DNA of 64,000 bases from Clostridia bacterium (GTDB taxonomy: Bacteria; Bacillota; Clostridia; Oscillospirales; Acutalibacteraceae), in NCBI GenBank assembly GCA_017516485.1, contig JAFXCH010000054.1, forward strand, positions 16,998 to 80,997, given 5' to 3'. This document shows, piece by piece, positions 52,407-60,698 of this stretch (positions within the stretch are counted from its first letter, which is position 1; every line of letters begins with the position of its first letter). The position numbers and the translations under genes are program-made. The notes beneath the pieces were generated by a model. The model was given only the letters and a program-made list of their open reading frames with translations, did not search any database and was not told the origin of the DNA.

Positions 52407-52435
52407 AATTTAACACATATCAATAATTTTTTCAA
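52407..52435 (-). promoter_or_regulatory. promoter for the second GPH gene
   Basis: On the minus strand TTGAAA, 17 bases, TAAATT. The -10 ends about 46 bases before the ATG at 52361. Confidence 0.5.
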
Positions 52436-52466
52436 TAGTTTTGGCCAGAAATAATTGTAAAAAGAA

Positions 52467-52501
52467 AAATTCCGTATTACTTAAAAAGCAATACGGAATT
52501 T
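52467..52501 (-). terminator. terminator after the GH3 gene
   Basis: AAATTCCGTATT (52467-52478) pairs with AATACGGAATTT (52490-52501); on the minus strand it is followed by a T-rich tract. Confidence 0.75.
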
Positions 52502-52503
52502 AA

Positions 52504-54867
52504 TTAATCGAGTTTAAGGAACATTTCAAGTATACGTTTTACGCAAAGCTCAAGGTCTGCTCTTGTGATTCTTCCTGCCTTGTAGCCCTGCATAAGATCT
52601 TCGGGATAGCCGCAGTGCATCTTCATATCATTACCTGCCTTAACTTCTTTAACAGGATCATTCTTTACACCCCAGTCAGTAACAACCATGCCGTTGTAAC
52701 CCCATTCACCGCGGAGAATACCGGTAAGAAGCTCATAGCTTTCGGATGTATGCTGACCGTTTATAAGGTTATAAGACGACATTACGGTCCAAGGCTTGCC
52801 CTCTTTTACTGCAATTTCAAAGCCCTTGAGATAAATCTCACGCAGTGCACGCTCGGAAAGGCGTGAATCACTGCCCATACGGTTGGCTTCCTTGTTGTTA
52901 CAAGCGAAATGCTTCATAGAAACAGCAACCTTCTGAGACTGAACACCGCGGATATTTGCTGCCGCACACTTACCTGCAAGACAAGGATCTTCGGAATAAT
53001 ATTCAAAGTTTCTGCCGCAAAGCGGGTCACGGTGAATATTAAGCGCGGGAGCAAGCCAGATTGCAAGGTTATTCTCGCGGATTTCAGCACCGCCGCCTGC
53101 ACCGACAAGGAAGTTAAGCTCGGTATCCCAAGAGCAGGCAAGCAGAGTTGCACAAGGCCACGCTGTGGTAGGAATACCGGTTTCGGTATCAAGACGCAGA
53201 CCTGCAGGGCCGTCTGCAGTAGGCATCGCAGGCACACCAAGACGTTTCATCGGGCCGAAGCAGCCTGTGTTTGCAACACCCGTCGGAGGCTGACCGCCGA
53301 CAAAATCCATCAACTCTTCAAGAGTAAATTGGGCGATAAACTCATCCATCGTAATCTCTGTGCCGACTTTACCGAACATTACGGGAGTTTCGGGTGCAAC
53401 AGCACCTGACGGCTTATTTTCGCCGTAATAATAGCTCTCTTCACCTTGAGGAAGAACCTCAAAGCTACCGTCAGAAAGCATACGCTTGCCGAGTTTAAAC
53501 GGCTTACACCACTGTGAAAGCTGCTCTGTTACGGTATCTTCCTTTACTTCATATTCAAAAGAAAGCTTTTCACAATCTCTTACAGATGTACCTATATAAA
53601 ATTCGTATACACCTTTTTCAAGCACATAAGCAGATTTGCAGATTTTGCCGAGGTCATCAAAGCTTGCCATATCAGTTACTTTGAAAGTAATTGCAAGAGT
53701 CTCGGACTCACCGGGATTAAGAAGTTTCGTCTTCTTGAAAGCCGCAAGCTCCTTTGAAGGCTTACCGAGCTTACCCTGAGGTGCGGAGTAATACACCTGC
53801 ACAACCTCTTTACCTGCAACATCACCTGTATTTGTAACGGTTACGGCAACAACCACGCTGTCACCGTCGACTCCGCAGAGTTTGCCGCTCAGAGCAAAGC
53901 TTGTATAAGACAGGCCGAAACCGAAGGGATAGCGGACAAGGTCTTTTTTACCGGGAATTGTTTCAAAATAGCGATATCCGACATAAATATCTTCTGAATA
54001 GTCGACGTGGTCAAAGCACTCCCAAAAATCATCTTTACAGGGATAATAATCGTAAGATTTAGCTATTGTATCGGCAAGCTTACCTGACGGATTGACGTCG
54101 CCGCAGAGAATATCCGCAATAGCGGCACCGCCTTCAAGGCCGCCCTGCCAGGACATAAGGAGAGCTTTTACAGAATTGTTTTCGGCAAAATATTCGCAGT
54201 CAACGGCTGCACCCGAATTGATTACGACAATTACTTTTTTGAAGAGCTTGCTTGTTTTATCAATGATATCTTTTTCAATATCGGAAAGGTACCAGTCACC
54301 TGCCTGAGGTCTGCGGTCAACACCCTCGGCAGAAAAACGGCTGATAGTGACAATTGCTGTATCAGCTTCGTTTGCGGCAGACTCGATAAGCTCGTCAGGC
54401 ACTGCAGGCTCTTTGACGTGCATGCTTGCAAAGGTATCGTAAGTCATATCGTCACGCTTGGTACAGAACTCCATTGCGTTGACAATATCCCACGTTGCAT
54501 TTATCTGCGCCTGTGTAGGAATATTTACGCTTTCACGCTTGACATAATCCTTATAAAACTCGACAAGCGGCATATAAATACTTACATCTTTCTCGCAGAA
54601 GCCTTCATAGATATTGCAGATATACGGCACATTAACATCACCGCTTCCGCCGCCGCCTTTTATGTATTCGATAGTTGCTTTGCCGAAGAGAGCGATTTTT
54701 TCACCCTTTTTAAGAGGCAGAGCACCGTCTGTATTCTTAAGTAAAACCATACCTTCAGTAGCTGCACGGCGTGAAAGCTGAGTATGCTTGAGAGAAGCTG
54801 TTACACAGCGGCCGTCCTCTCCCAAAGGGATACAGGGCTGATATTTGAACCTTGCGAATCTTTCCAT
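52504..54867 (-). CDS. GH3 beta-glucosidase with permuted domain order
   Basis: This 787-residue glycoside hydrolase is usually a beta-glucosidase/xylosidase. Here the C-terminal GH3 sheet domain comes first (KGEKIALFGKATIEYIKGGG), then an Fn3-like domain (VTVTNTGDVAGKEVVQVYYS), then the TIM-barrel last (PTADGPAGLRLDTETGIP, MKHFACNNKEANRMGSD). The nucleophile Asp is in MVVTDWG (about residue 731). This reversed order is known in some rumen Clostridia enzymes. It has no signal peptide, so it acts on imported glycosides. The second of two in-frame ATGs, at 54867, is used on RBS spacing; the upstream one at 54876 is possible. Confidence 0.85.
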   Translation of the reverse strand: MERFARFKYQPCIPLGEDGRCVTASLKHTQLSRRAATEGMVLLKNTDGALPLKKGEKIALFGKATIEYIKGGGGSGDVNVPYICNIYEGFCEKDVSIYMPLVEFYKDYVKRESVNIPTQAQINATWDIVNAMEFCTKRDDMTYDTFASMHVKEPAVPDELIESAANEADTAIVTISRFSAEGVDRRPQAGDWYLSDIEKDIIDKTSKLFKKVIVVINSGAAVDCEYFAENNSVKALLMSWQGGLEGGAAIADILCGDVNPSGKLADTIAKSYDYYPCKDDFWECFDHVDYSEDIYVGYRYFETIPGKKDLVRYPFGFGLSYTSFALSGKLCGVDGDSVVVAVTVTNTGDVAGKEVVQVYYSAPQGKLGKPSKELAAFKKTKLLNPGESETLAITFKVTDMASFDDLGKICKSAYVLEKGVYEFYIGTSVRDCEKLSFEYEVKEDTVTEQLSQWCKPFKLGKRMLSDGSFEVLPQGEESYYYGENKPSGAVAPETPVMFGKVGTEITMDEFIAQFTLEELMDFVGGQPPTGVANTGCFGPMKRLGVPAMPTADGPAGLRLDTETGIPTTAWPCATLLACSWDTELNFLVGAGGGAEIRENNLAIWLAPALNIHRDPLCGRNFEYYSEDPCLAGKCAAANIRGVQSQKVAVSMKHFACNNKEANRMGSDSRLSERALREIYLKGFEIAVKEGKPWTVMSSYNLINGQHTSESYELLTGILRGEWGYNGMVVTDWGVKNDPVKEVKAGNDMKMHCGYPEDLMQGYKAGRITRADLELCVKRILEMFLKLD

Positions 54868-54936
54868 TATTATCATCCGTCCGTTTCTTTAATAGACTTT
54901 GCTTTATTATATCATAACAAAAAATACCGTCAAGAG

Positions 54937-54966
54937 AAAACCGCCGGTTTTTGCCGACGGTTTTTA
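54937..54966 (-). terminator. terminator near the end of the 26-residue ORF
   Basis: CCGCCGG (54941-54947) pairs with CCGACGG (54954-54960) with flanking A/T tracts. It lies between the 26-residue ORF and the GH3 gene. Confidence 0.65.
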
Positions 54967-54969
54967 CAC

Positions 54970-55050
54970 TTATTTATTCTTGCTCTGAGAGGGCTGGTTG
55001 TTGTTCTTCTGAGGCTGGTTGTTGTTCTGCTTGTTATTCTGCTTCTCCAC
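54970..55050 (-). CDS. 26-residue Asn/Gln-rich small ORF
   Basis: A GTG start with GGAGGTG 7 bases upstream encodes a peptide rich in Asn, Gln and Lys (NNNQPQKNNNQPSQSK), ending in TAA and followed by a terminator. The strong RBS and terminator suggest a real small gene. The composition recalls spore-associated or low-complexity small proteins, but no family is assigned. Confidence 0.5.
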   Translation of the reverse strand: MEKQNNKQNNNQPQKNNNQPSQSKNK

Positions 55051-55116
55051 TGTAATTCACCTCCGGATTCAAGCGGTAAAAACAGTTTAACCGATTAACA
55101 GAATATTATTCAGAAA

Positions 55117-55671
55117 TTACACAAGCTTTTTACCAAAAGCAATATCGGTGTCGTAAATCTCAAGCTCCTCGAAGCCGTATTTCTTATAGAAATTATTGGC
55201 AGTTGTGTTTGAAGTACCCGTTGTAAGCATAACACCCTTGATACCTTTTGCGGCAAGGTGCTCACTGAGAGCGGCAACAAGCTTACCGCCGTAGCCGCCG
55301 CGCTGATAGGCAGGAAGAAGGTCTATATGAAGATGAGCCGGATAATCCTCCTTATATTTTTCGTGAAGAATATAAGCATCCTTTGCCCATTTTATATATT
55401 CATCGCTGAGTTGCAATGACCTTGTATAATACTGCGTATCGAACACTGACTTAAATTTGTCATAATTCTCTGCACAGATGATATAACCGACAGCTTTGCC
55501 GTCATCATCAAGGACAAAACAGTTTTCGGGTTCCTGCTCTATGTAATACTAACAAAAAGTGTGCAAAACAAACTCACCCAAAGCACCTGTTATGCTGTCA
55601 TCAACGCTGTGAAGACAGGCGTAACAAACACCGTCGTAATCTTTTTTTTCGTATTTTCTTATAGAAAGCAT
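55117..55671 (-). CDS. GNAT acetyltransferase resembling the O-GlcNAcase HAT domain, interrupted by an in-frame TAG
   Basis: The protein is 184 residues if read through. An ATG at 55671 follows GGAGAGG. Codon 41 (55549-55551) is TAG, after which the same frame runs to TAA at 55117 without another stop. The fold carries GNAT motif A as AHLHIDLLPAYQRGGYGGKL and motif B as NTTANNFYKKYGFEELEIY. The YPAHLHIDLLP...NFYKKYGF pattern resembles the acetyltransferase-like half of eukaryotic O-GlcNAcase and bacterial homologues. It lies opposite the operon that ends with GH84. Whether it has acetyltransferase activity is not known, because the OGA-type domain has lost that activity in humans. Confidence 0.7.
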
Positions 55672-55752
55672 AAAAACCTCTCCGTTTGATATTGATTTTG
55701 GTTTTGTTAATAATAATATTACAAATATTATACAAAAAATCAAGCATTATAT

Positions 55753-55780
55753 TTGAATTTTTGGAAAAATAGTGTATAAT
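55753..55780 (+). promoter_or_regulatory. promoter for the ceramidase-like/GH84 operon
   Basis: TTGAAT, 16 bases, TATAAT with a TG two bases upstream (extended -10). The start codon is 29 bases downstream, behind GGGAGGTG. Confidence 0.65.
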
Positions 55781-55808
55781 AAATTAGTATTTCTATGGGA
55801 GGTGCCAT

Positions 55809-57278
55809 ATGAACACAGATAAGATTGTAAAAAAAGCAATCGAAACCATTTCAAAAACAGCTATTTCTTTAATGCCCAAAAGCTACTTCACTTCTGATGA
55901 AAACGCAAATAAATATATGCTCACGGGTGATAAGAAATTCAGCGACAAGGCAGGAAACTGCTACACCTGCGGATTCGGCAAAGCTGTGCTTACCCCTGAC
56001 GATATCGCTTCGGGCAGATATTTTATTGCAGGTTACGATTCCAACCACCCCGCAAAAGGTGTTATAGATGACATATACTCAAGAGCCGTTTATATTGACG
56101 ACAACACAGGCAGAGGCGGTGTTGTGATGTGTGCGGTTGATGCTGTAGGTATAAGCCGCAAGGATATAAACGATATAAGAAAGCTTGTAATTGAAAGCAA
56201 CAAGATACCGAATCTTAAATCAATAAACATCTGTGCTACACATTCACACGCATCTATAGATACGCAGGGTCTCTGGGGCGAAAAGATTTACAAAAGCGGT
56301 CGAGACGAAGCGTTTATGACTGAACTTAAAAAGCGTACCGCTTTCGCAATCATCTCGGCATATGAAAGCCGCAAGGACGGTAAGCTTTACCTCGCTTCGA
56401 AAGAAACAGAAGATTTTCAGTTTGACTGCAGAACACCCGACACATACGACTGCACATTCACCCGTCTGCGTTTTGAACCAACAGACAAAAGCGGCTGTAT
56501 TTACCTTATCAACTTTGCTTCACACGCAGAGCTTATGGGTGACAAAATTACTGAAATAAGTGCTGACTTCCCCGCTTATATGATTAAGGAAATTGAAGAG
56601 AAGAATCCCGGAGCAAACGCTGTATTCTGCAACGGTGCTATAGGCGGTATGATTTCCGCAAAAGAGATAAAGAAAATTTACCGTAATGAAATCGACTGTG
56701 TTGCTTACACAAAAAGCTTTGGAAAAATGCTCGGTGAGCTTTCAAATTCACTTGACGGTGAAACAGAGCTTGAGCCGATTATAAACATCAGCTCTGCTCC
56801 CGTAAAAATCAAAGCACAAAACTTCGTACTTATACTCGCAAGACTCCTCAAGGTGCTCAACAACGATATAGCACGCTGTGAAAAAAGGAGCGTAGCTGCA
56901 ATACATACAGAGGTAGGCTATCTCGAACTCGGTAATGGTGACGTGGGTATATATCTTATACCCGGTGAGCTTTTCCCCGAGCTTTACAACGGTGAATTTC
57001 TCAGTGCTGAAGAATCCGGCACAGGTAAAGCTGCCGATTACAAGGTACTCAGCAAAATGGGCGGTGCAAAACACCACTTTGTTATAGGTCTTTGCAACGA
57101 CGAGCTCGGATATATCATACCGGATAACGACTTCGTACTCAACGAAAGGATGCCGTACATCAATAAAGGCGTCGATAAATTTGACCGCAGCCACTATGAA
57201 GAAACAAACTCTACAGGCCGTGAAACAGCACGCACATTACTTGAATCAATGGATAAGCTTATTTCATCCGTAAAATAA
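55809..57278 (+). CDS. neutral/alkaline ceramidase-like amidase, cytoplasmic copy
   Basis: This 489-residue protein is similar to the neutral ceramidase N-terminal domain family. Zinc-binding His residues appear in ICATHSHASIDTQG (His145, His147), with NFASHAELMG and GLCNDELGYIIPDND later. It has no signal peptide and lacks the large C-terminal domain of classical ceramidases. The enzyme family splits N-acyl-sphingosine, but short bacterial members may act on other N-acyl amides. It is the first gene of a plus operon that continues to 62335. Confidence 0.75.
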   Translation: MNTDKIVKKAIETISKTAISLMPKSYFTSDENANKYMLTGDKKFSDKAGNCYTCGFGKAVLTPDDIASGRYFIAGYDSNHPAKGVIDDIYSRAVYIDDNTGRGGVVMCAVDAVGISRKDINDIRKLVIESNKIPNLKSINICATHSHASIDTQGLWGEKIYKSGRDEAFMTELKKRTAFAIISAYESRKDGKLYLASKETEDFQFDCRTPDTYDCTFTRLRFEPTDKSGCIYLINFASHAELMGDKITEISADFPAYMIKEIEEKNPGANAVFCNGAIGGMISAKEIKKIYRNEIDCVAYTKSFGKMLGELSNSLDGETELEPIINISSAPVKIKAQNFVLILARLLKVLNNDIARCEKRSVAAIHTEVGYLELGNGDVGIYLIPGELFPELYNGEFLSAEESGTGKAADYKVLSKMGGAKHHFVIGLCNDELGYIIPDNDFVLNERMPYINKGVDKFDRSHYEETNSTGRETARTLLESMDKLISSVK

Positions 57279-57290
57279 GGAGTGAAAAAA

Positions 57291-59048
57291 ATGAAAAAAT
57301 CAGTTAAATCTGTCATTTCCTTTATACTTGCAACAGTTATGCTTTTTTCAATGGGCACGTCCGCCTTTGCTGCAGACGGTCAGCCCGCTGACAACACCGG
57401 CATTATAATAGCAACAAACCTTGTAAACTCACTTCTCAACGGTGTATTCAGTGCACTCAGTTCATTATTCCCGACATCGTCCATTCCCACTGCAGAAGAA
57501 TACTTCGCAGGTGAAAGTGAAAACTTCTACGAAGGTACAGAAGAATTCCTCAAAGCTCCTGCTGACGGTGCCAAGTGGAGCCTTGGCTTTGACGATGAAA
57601 GCATAGTACCAGAAAAGCTTGCTAACGGCTCAAAGAAATACTACACAGGCGGCTATTTCACACAGCAAGTAGACACTCTTTACGATGACCAGAAGGTACA
57701 CGCAATTGCACTCAATGACGGTTCCGACAGAGGTACTGCGGTTTTTGCAACAATAGACGGTATAGGTGTAAGTAACGCTGACATACGCGCAATCAGAGAA
57801 CGTGCTGAGGAGAAAATCAAGGCAAAGGGTCTTAAAAGCGACATAGTTGCAATAAACATCAACGCAACACACTGCCACACTGTTGTTGACACCCAGGGTA
57901 TGAGCCTTATGCTTATACCTCAGATATTCATCAACATTGCCGCCAACATACCTTTCTTAAAGCCGATAAGAAGTATTGACCGAGGATTCCTTGAAACAAT
58001 GATTGACGGTGCGGCTGAAGCTATCGCCAACGCATATATGAATATGGAAGACGGCTCACTCTACTACTTTGAAACAAAGGGTATTGCCCGTGATGACGAA
58101 AAAGGCATATATCAGAATGACGAATACTCATACCTTCGTAACAAGCGTTACGACACCGAAGGATATCAGAATTTCTTCGCCTGCTTCAAATTTGTACCGG
58201 ACGATGCCGATTCACGCTCAACAGTATTTACAAATATCGGTGCACACCCGACAACAATTGACCGTGCAACTTCAAAGCTTTCTGCAGACTTCCCTGCATA
58301 TATGGAGAAGAAAATCAACGAAAGCGGCAGTAACTTTATGTTCATTCAGGGTGCACAATCACCCGTTTCAGTAAGAAAAGACGGTGTACAGACAGAATCT
58401 GTACTTGACGAGGTTGCAGCAGAAATTGAAGCAGATCCCTCAGTTGAAGATTACAGAGCAGCAAAGGCACTCGGCTACGAATTTGCAAGACTCATACTCG
58501 AGGGCGAAGGAAATGCCGTTGAGGTCGCTCCCCTTCTCAATGTCAGAATGTCCGAAGTAAAGGTTAACCTTGATATCGGTCTGTTACAGCTTGGTGCAAC
58601 ATCACAGCTTCTCGGTTTCACAACGGTTAAAGACAGCGAGAGCCAGAGCGGCTATTCAATAATTACAGAGGTCGGATACATTGAGCTCGGCACAGATATT
58701 GTTATGCTTACAGTACCCGGTGAGCTTGTACCTCAGCTTGTTTTCGGCAACGTTGTCGACAAGACAGAGGCTTACCTCGGCAAAGACTGGGAAGTTGACT
58801 GTACTGCAGATATTATCGGTGAGGACAAAACCGTACTCGTAATGGGTCTTTGCAACGATGCTATAGGTTACATTGTGCCCGACAACGATTACGCTCCGTT
58901 TATTGCAGACTCACTGTGGAATACAGATATGGGCGAAAAGCTCTGGGGTAAATACCACAGACATTATGAAGAGATGCTTTCTGCAGGCAGTACTGCGGCT
59001 TCTTCCGTAATGACAGCACTCAACGCACTTGCAAAGAACGCACAATAA
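57291..59048 (+). CDS. secreted neutral/alkaline ceramidase-like amidase
   Basis: This 585-residue protein has a signal peptide (VKSVISFILATVMLFSMGTSAFA) and a hydrophobic Leu/Ser-rich stretch near the N-terminus (IATNLVNSLLNGVFSALSSL). Core motifs are ININATHCHTVVDTQG, TNIGAHPTTIDRATSK, TVPGELVPQLVFG and GLCNDAIGYIVPDNDY, matching the neutral ceramidase family. It is paralogous to the preceding gene (shared DTQG, LSADFPAYM and NDxxGYIxPDND). AAGGAG lies 8 bases before the ATG at 57291. Extracellular ceramide or glycolipid amide hydrolysis is inferred, not shown. Confidence 0.75.
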   Translation: MKKSVKSVISFILATVMLFSMGTSAFAADGQPADNTGIIIATNLVNSLLNGVFSALSSLFPTSSIPTAEEYFAGESENFYEGTEEFLKAPADGAKWSLGFDDESIVPEKLANGSKKYYTGGYFTQQVDTLYDDQKVHAIALNDGSDRGTAVFATIDGIGVSNADIRAIRERAEEKIKAKGLKSDIVAININATHCHTVVDTQGMSLMLIPQIFINIAANIPFLKPIRSIDRGFLETMIDGAAEAIANAYMNMEDGSLYYFETKGIARDDEKGIYQNDEYSYLRNKRYDTEGYQNFFACFKFVPDDADSRSTVFTNIGAHPTTIDRATSKLSADFPAYMEKKINESGSNFMFIQGAQSPVSVRKDGVQTESVLDEVAAEIEADPSVEDYRAAKALGYEFARLILEGEGNAVEVAPLLNVRMSEVKVNLDIGLLQLGATSQLLGFTTVKDSESQSGYSIITEVGYIELGTDIVMLTVPGELVPQLVFGNVVDKTEAYLGKDWEVDCTADIIGEDKTVLVMGLCNDAIGYIVPDNDYAPFIADSLWNTDMGEKLWGKYHRHYEEMLSAGSTAASSVMTALNALAKNAQ

Positions 59049-59070
59049 CAAACGAAACGGAGTTATTGTT

Positions 59071-59961
59071 ATGAAATACTACCTTGGAATTGACGGTGGC
59101 GGCACACGCACTACAGCCGCCGTATCGGATGAAAACGGAAAGATAATTATAAAAAAGCAGGGCAAAACAATTAATTTCTATTCTGTAGGAATGGAGACTG
59201 CACGCAATAACCTCGACAGCCTTATAAATGAAATAAGTACGGAACTTGGTTGTGAAGAATTCGAAGGCGTTTTTGTAGGTTGCTCTGCACTTGATGACAA
59301 AGCCGATGAAGCTACGCTGAAAGCACTCTGCGGTAACATAAGAACAAAAGCCATTGAAATGAACAGCGATTTGTATATTGCACTCAAATCAATGGGCGAT
59401 ATCGAGTGTCCTTGTGTTGCTGTATGCGGTACAGGCTCGATGGCAATCGGCACTGATAAATTCGGCAATACTGTTGTTTCGGGCGGTTGGGGTCACATCA
59501 TAGGTGACGAAGGCTCAGGCTATGCTATAGCGGTAAACGCACTTAAAGTTTGCTGTGAGCTGTGCGACAAAGGCGAAGCCTCTCCCCTGCTTGATGCGGC
59601 TGAAAGCTACTTTGGTGTATCGGATTTCCGCAAGGCAATAGATATTATCTATTCACCCGAAACGACCAAAGACAAACTGGCAGGCTTTGCGGCAGACATA
59701 GGTAAGCTTGCACAAGCCGATAATACAGCAAAAGACATTATTATATCAGAGGCAAAATCTTTTGCAAGGACGGTACTTATATTACTTGATAAAATCGGTT
59801 GTTGCTCTGCACTCGGTCTTTACGGCGGAATATTCATAAATAACGCTCTTTTCACAGAAGCATTTAAAACCGATATTAAATCCGTTTATCCCGATATCGA
59901 TATAAAACTTCTCACAGTGCCGCCTGAAGAAAGCGCACTTGAGCTTGCGAGGAATCTTTAA
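59071..59961 (+). CDS. N-acetylglucosamine kinase-like (BadF/BadG/BcrA ATPase family)
   Basis: The 296-residue ASKHA-fold kinase has a phosphate loop LGIDGGGTRT at residues 5-14, CVAVCGTGSMAIGTD near 115-129 and GWGHIIGDEGSGYAIA near 139. The family phosphorylates N-acetylglucosamine or related amino sugars. The ATG at 59071 has CGGAG about 8 bases upstream. In the same operon as SIS and GH84 genes it would phosphorylate released amino sugars. Its stop shares one base with the next start. Confidence 0.8.
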   Translation: MKYYLGIDGGGTRTTAAVSDENGKIIIKKQGKTINFYSVGMETARNNLDSLINEISTELGCEEFEGVFVGCSALDDKADEATLKALCGNIRTKAIEMNSDLYIALKSMGDIECPCVAVCGTGSMAIGTDKFGNTVVSGGWGHIIGDEGSGYAIAVNALKVCCELCDKGEASPLLDAAESYFGVSDFRKAIDIIYSPETTKDKLAGFAADIGKLAQADNTAKDIIISEAKSFARTVLILLDKIGCCSALGLYGGIFINNALFTEAFKTDIKSVYPDIDIKLLTVPPEESALELARNL

Positions 59962-60698
59962 TGAAAAAATATCTTGAATACATAGAAACTGCAAAAAGTA
60001 TTATTGAAAAAATCAGCACAGAGGGTGCACCGTCAATCGAAAAAGCGGCAGAGGTTTTTGCCGACACTTTGATTAACGGCAAAAAGGTTTTTCTTTTCGG
60101 TACTGGTCATTCGCATATGCTTTCGGAAGAGTTGTTTTACCGTGCAGGCGGTCTGGTAAATATTCAGCCGATTCTGGTTGAGCCGCTTATGCTTCACATA
60201 TCTGCAAGCGAAAGCACAAACGCAGAGCGTGTCGAGGGCTACGCAGAGAAGATTTTTGCCGACTACGGTATGGCTGAGGGTGATACGGTTGTAATCATAT
60301 CAAACTCAGGCAGAAACGGCGTTATAGTTGATATGGCTTTGCTTTGCAAAGAAAAAAAGCTGAATGTAATTGCACTGACCAACCTCGAGCACACATACGC
60401 AGGTGCTTCACGCCACAAGAGTGGCAAGAGACTTTGCGAAATTGCAGACATCGTACTCGACAACTTCGGTTGTGTGGGCGATGCCTGCGTTGAAGTTGAC
60501 GGAATTGAGGGAAAAATCTGCCCGACCTCTACCGTAACGGGTGCACTTATACTCAACGCTATAGTTGCCCAGGCTGTTGACATTTGTGCAAAGAGAGGTT
60601 TCAGCCCCGAACACTTTGCAAGCTCAAACGTTGACGGCGGCGATGAGATTAACAACGCACTGATAAACAAATACAAAAAGGAGATTAGACACCTTTGA
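59961..60698 (+). CDS. SIS-domain sugar-phosphate isomerase-like protein
   Basis: This 245-residue protein matches the UPF0309-type SIS family: a phosphate-binding site VFLFGTGHSHMLSEEL near 43-58 and IISNSGRNGVIVD near 111-123. Such proteins act as isomerases, etherases or regulators of phosphosugars. The length and the GHSHMLSEELFYRAGG segment fit. Overlaps with both neighbours (1 and 4 bases) mean tight translational coupling. The likely substrate is the phosphorylated amino sugar made by the upstream kinase. Confidence 0.75.
   Translation: MKKYLEYIETAKSIIEKISTEGAPSIEKAAEVFADTLINGKKVFLFGTGHSHMLSEELFYRAGGLVNIQPILVEPLMLHISASESTNAERVEGYAEKIFADYGMAEGDTVVIISNSGRNGVIVDMALLCKEKKLNVIALTNLEHTYAGASRHKSGKRLCEIADIVLDNFGCVGDACVEVDGIEGKICPTSTVTGALILNAIVAQAVDICAKRGFSPEHFASSNVDGGDEINNALINKYKKEIRHL

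Noticed and set aside
55549-55743. A separate 64-residue gene ahead of the GNAT
   Set aside because: Its frame continues as the GNAT after a single TAG; the better start is the ATG at 55671, and the upstream extension lacks an RBS.
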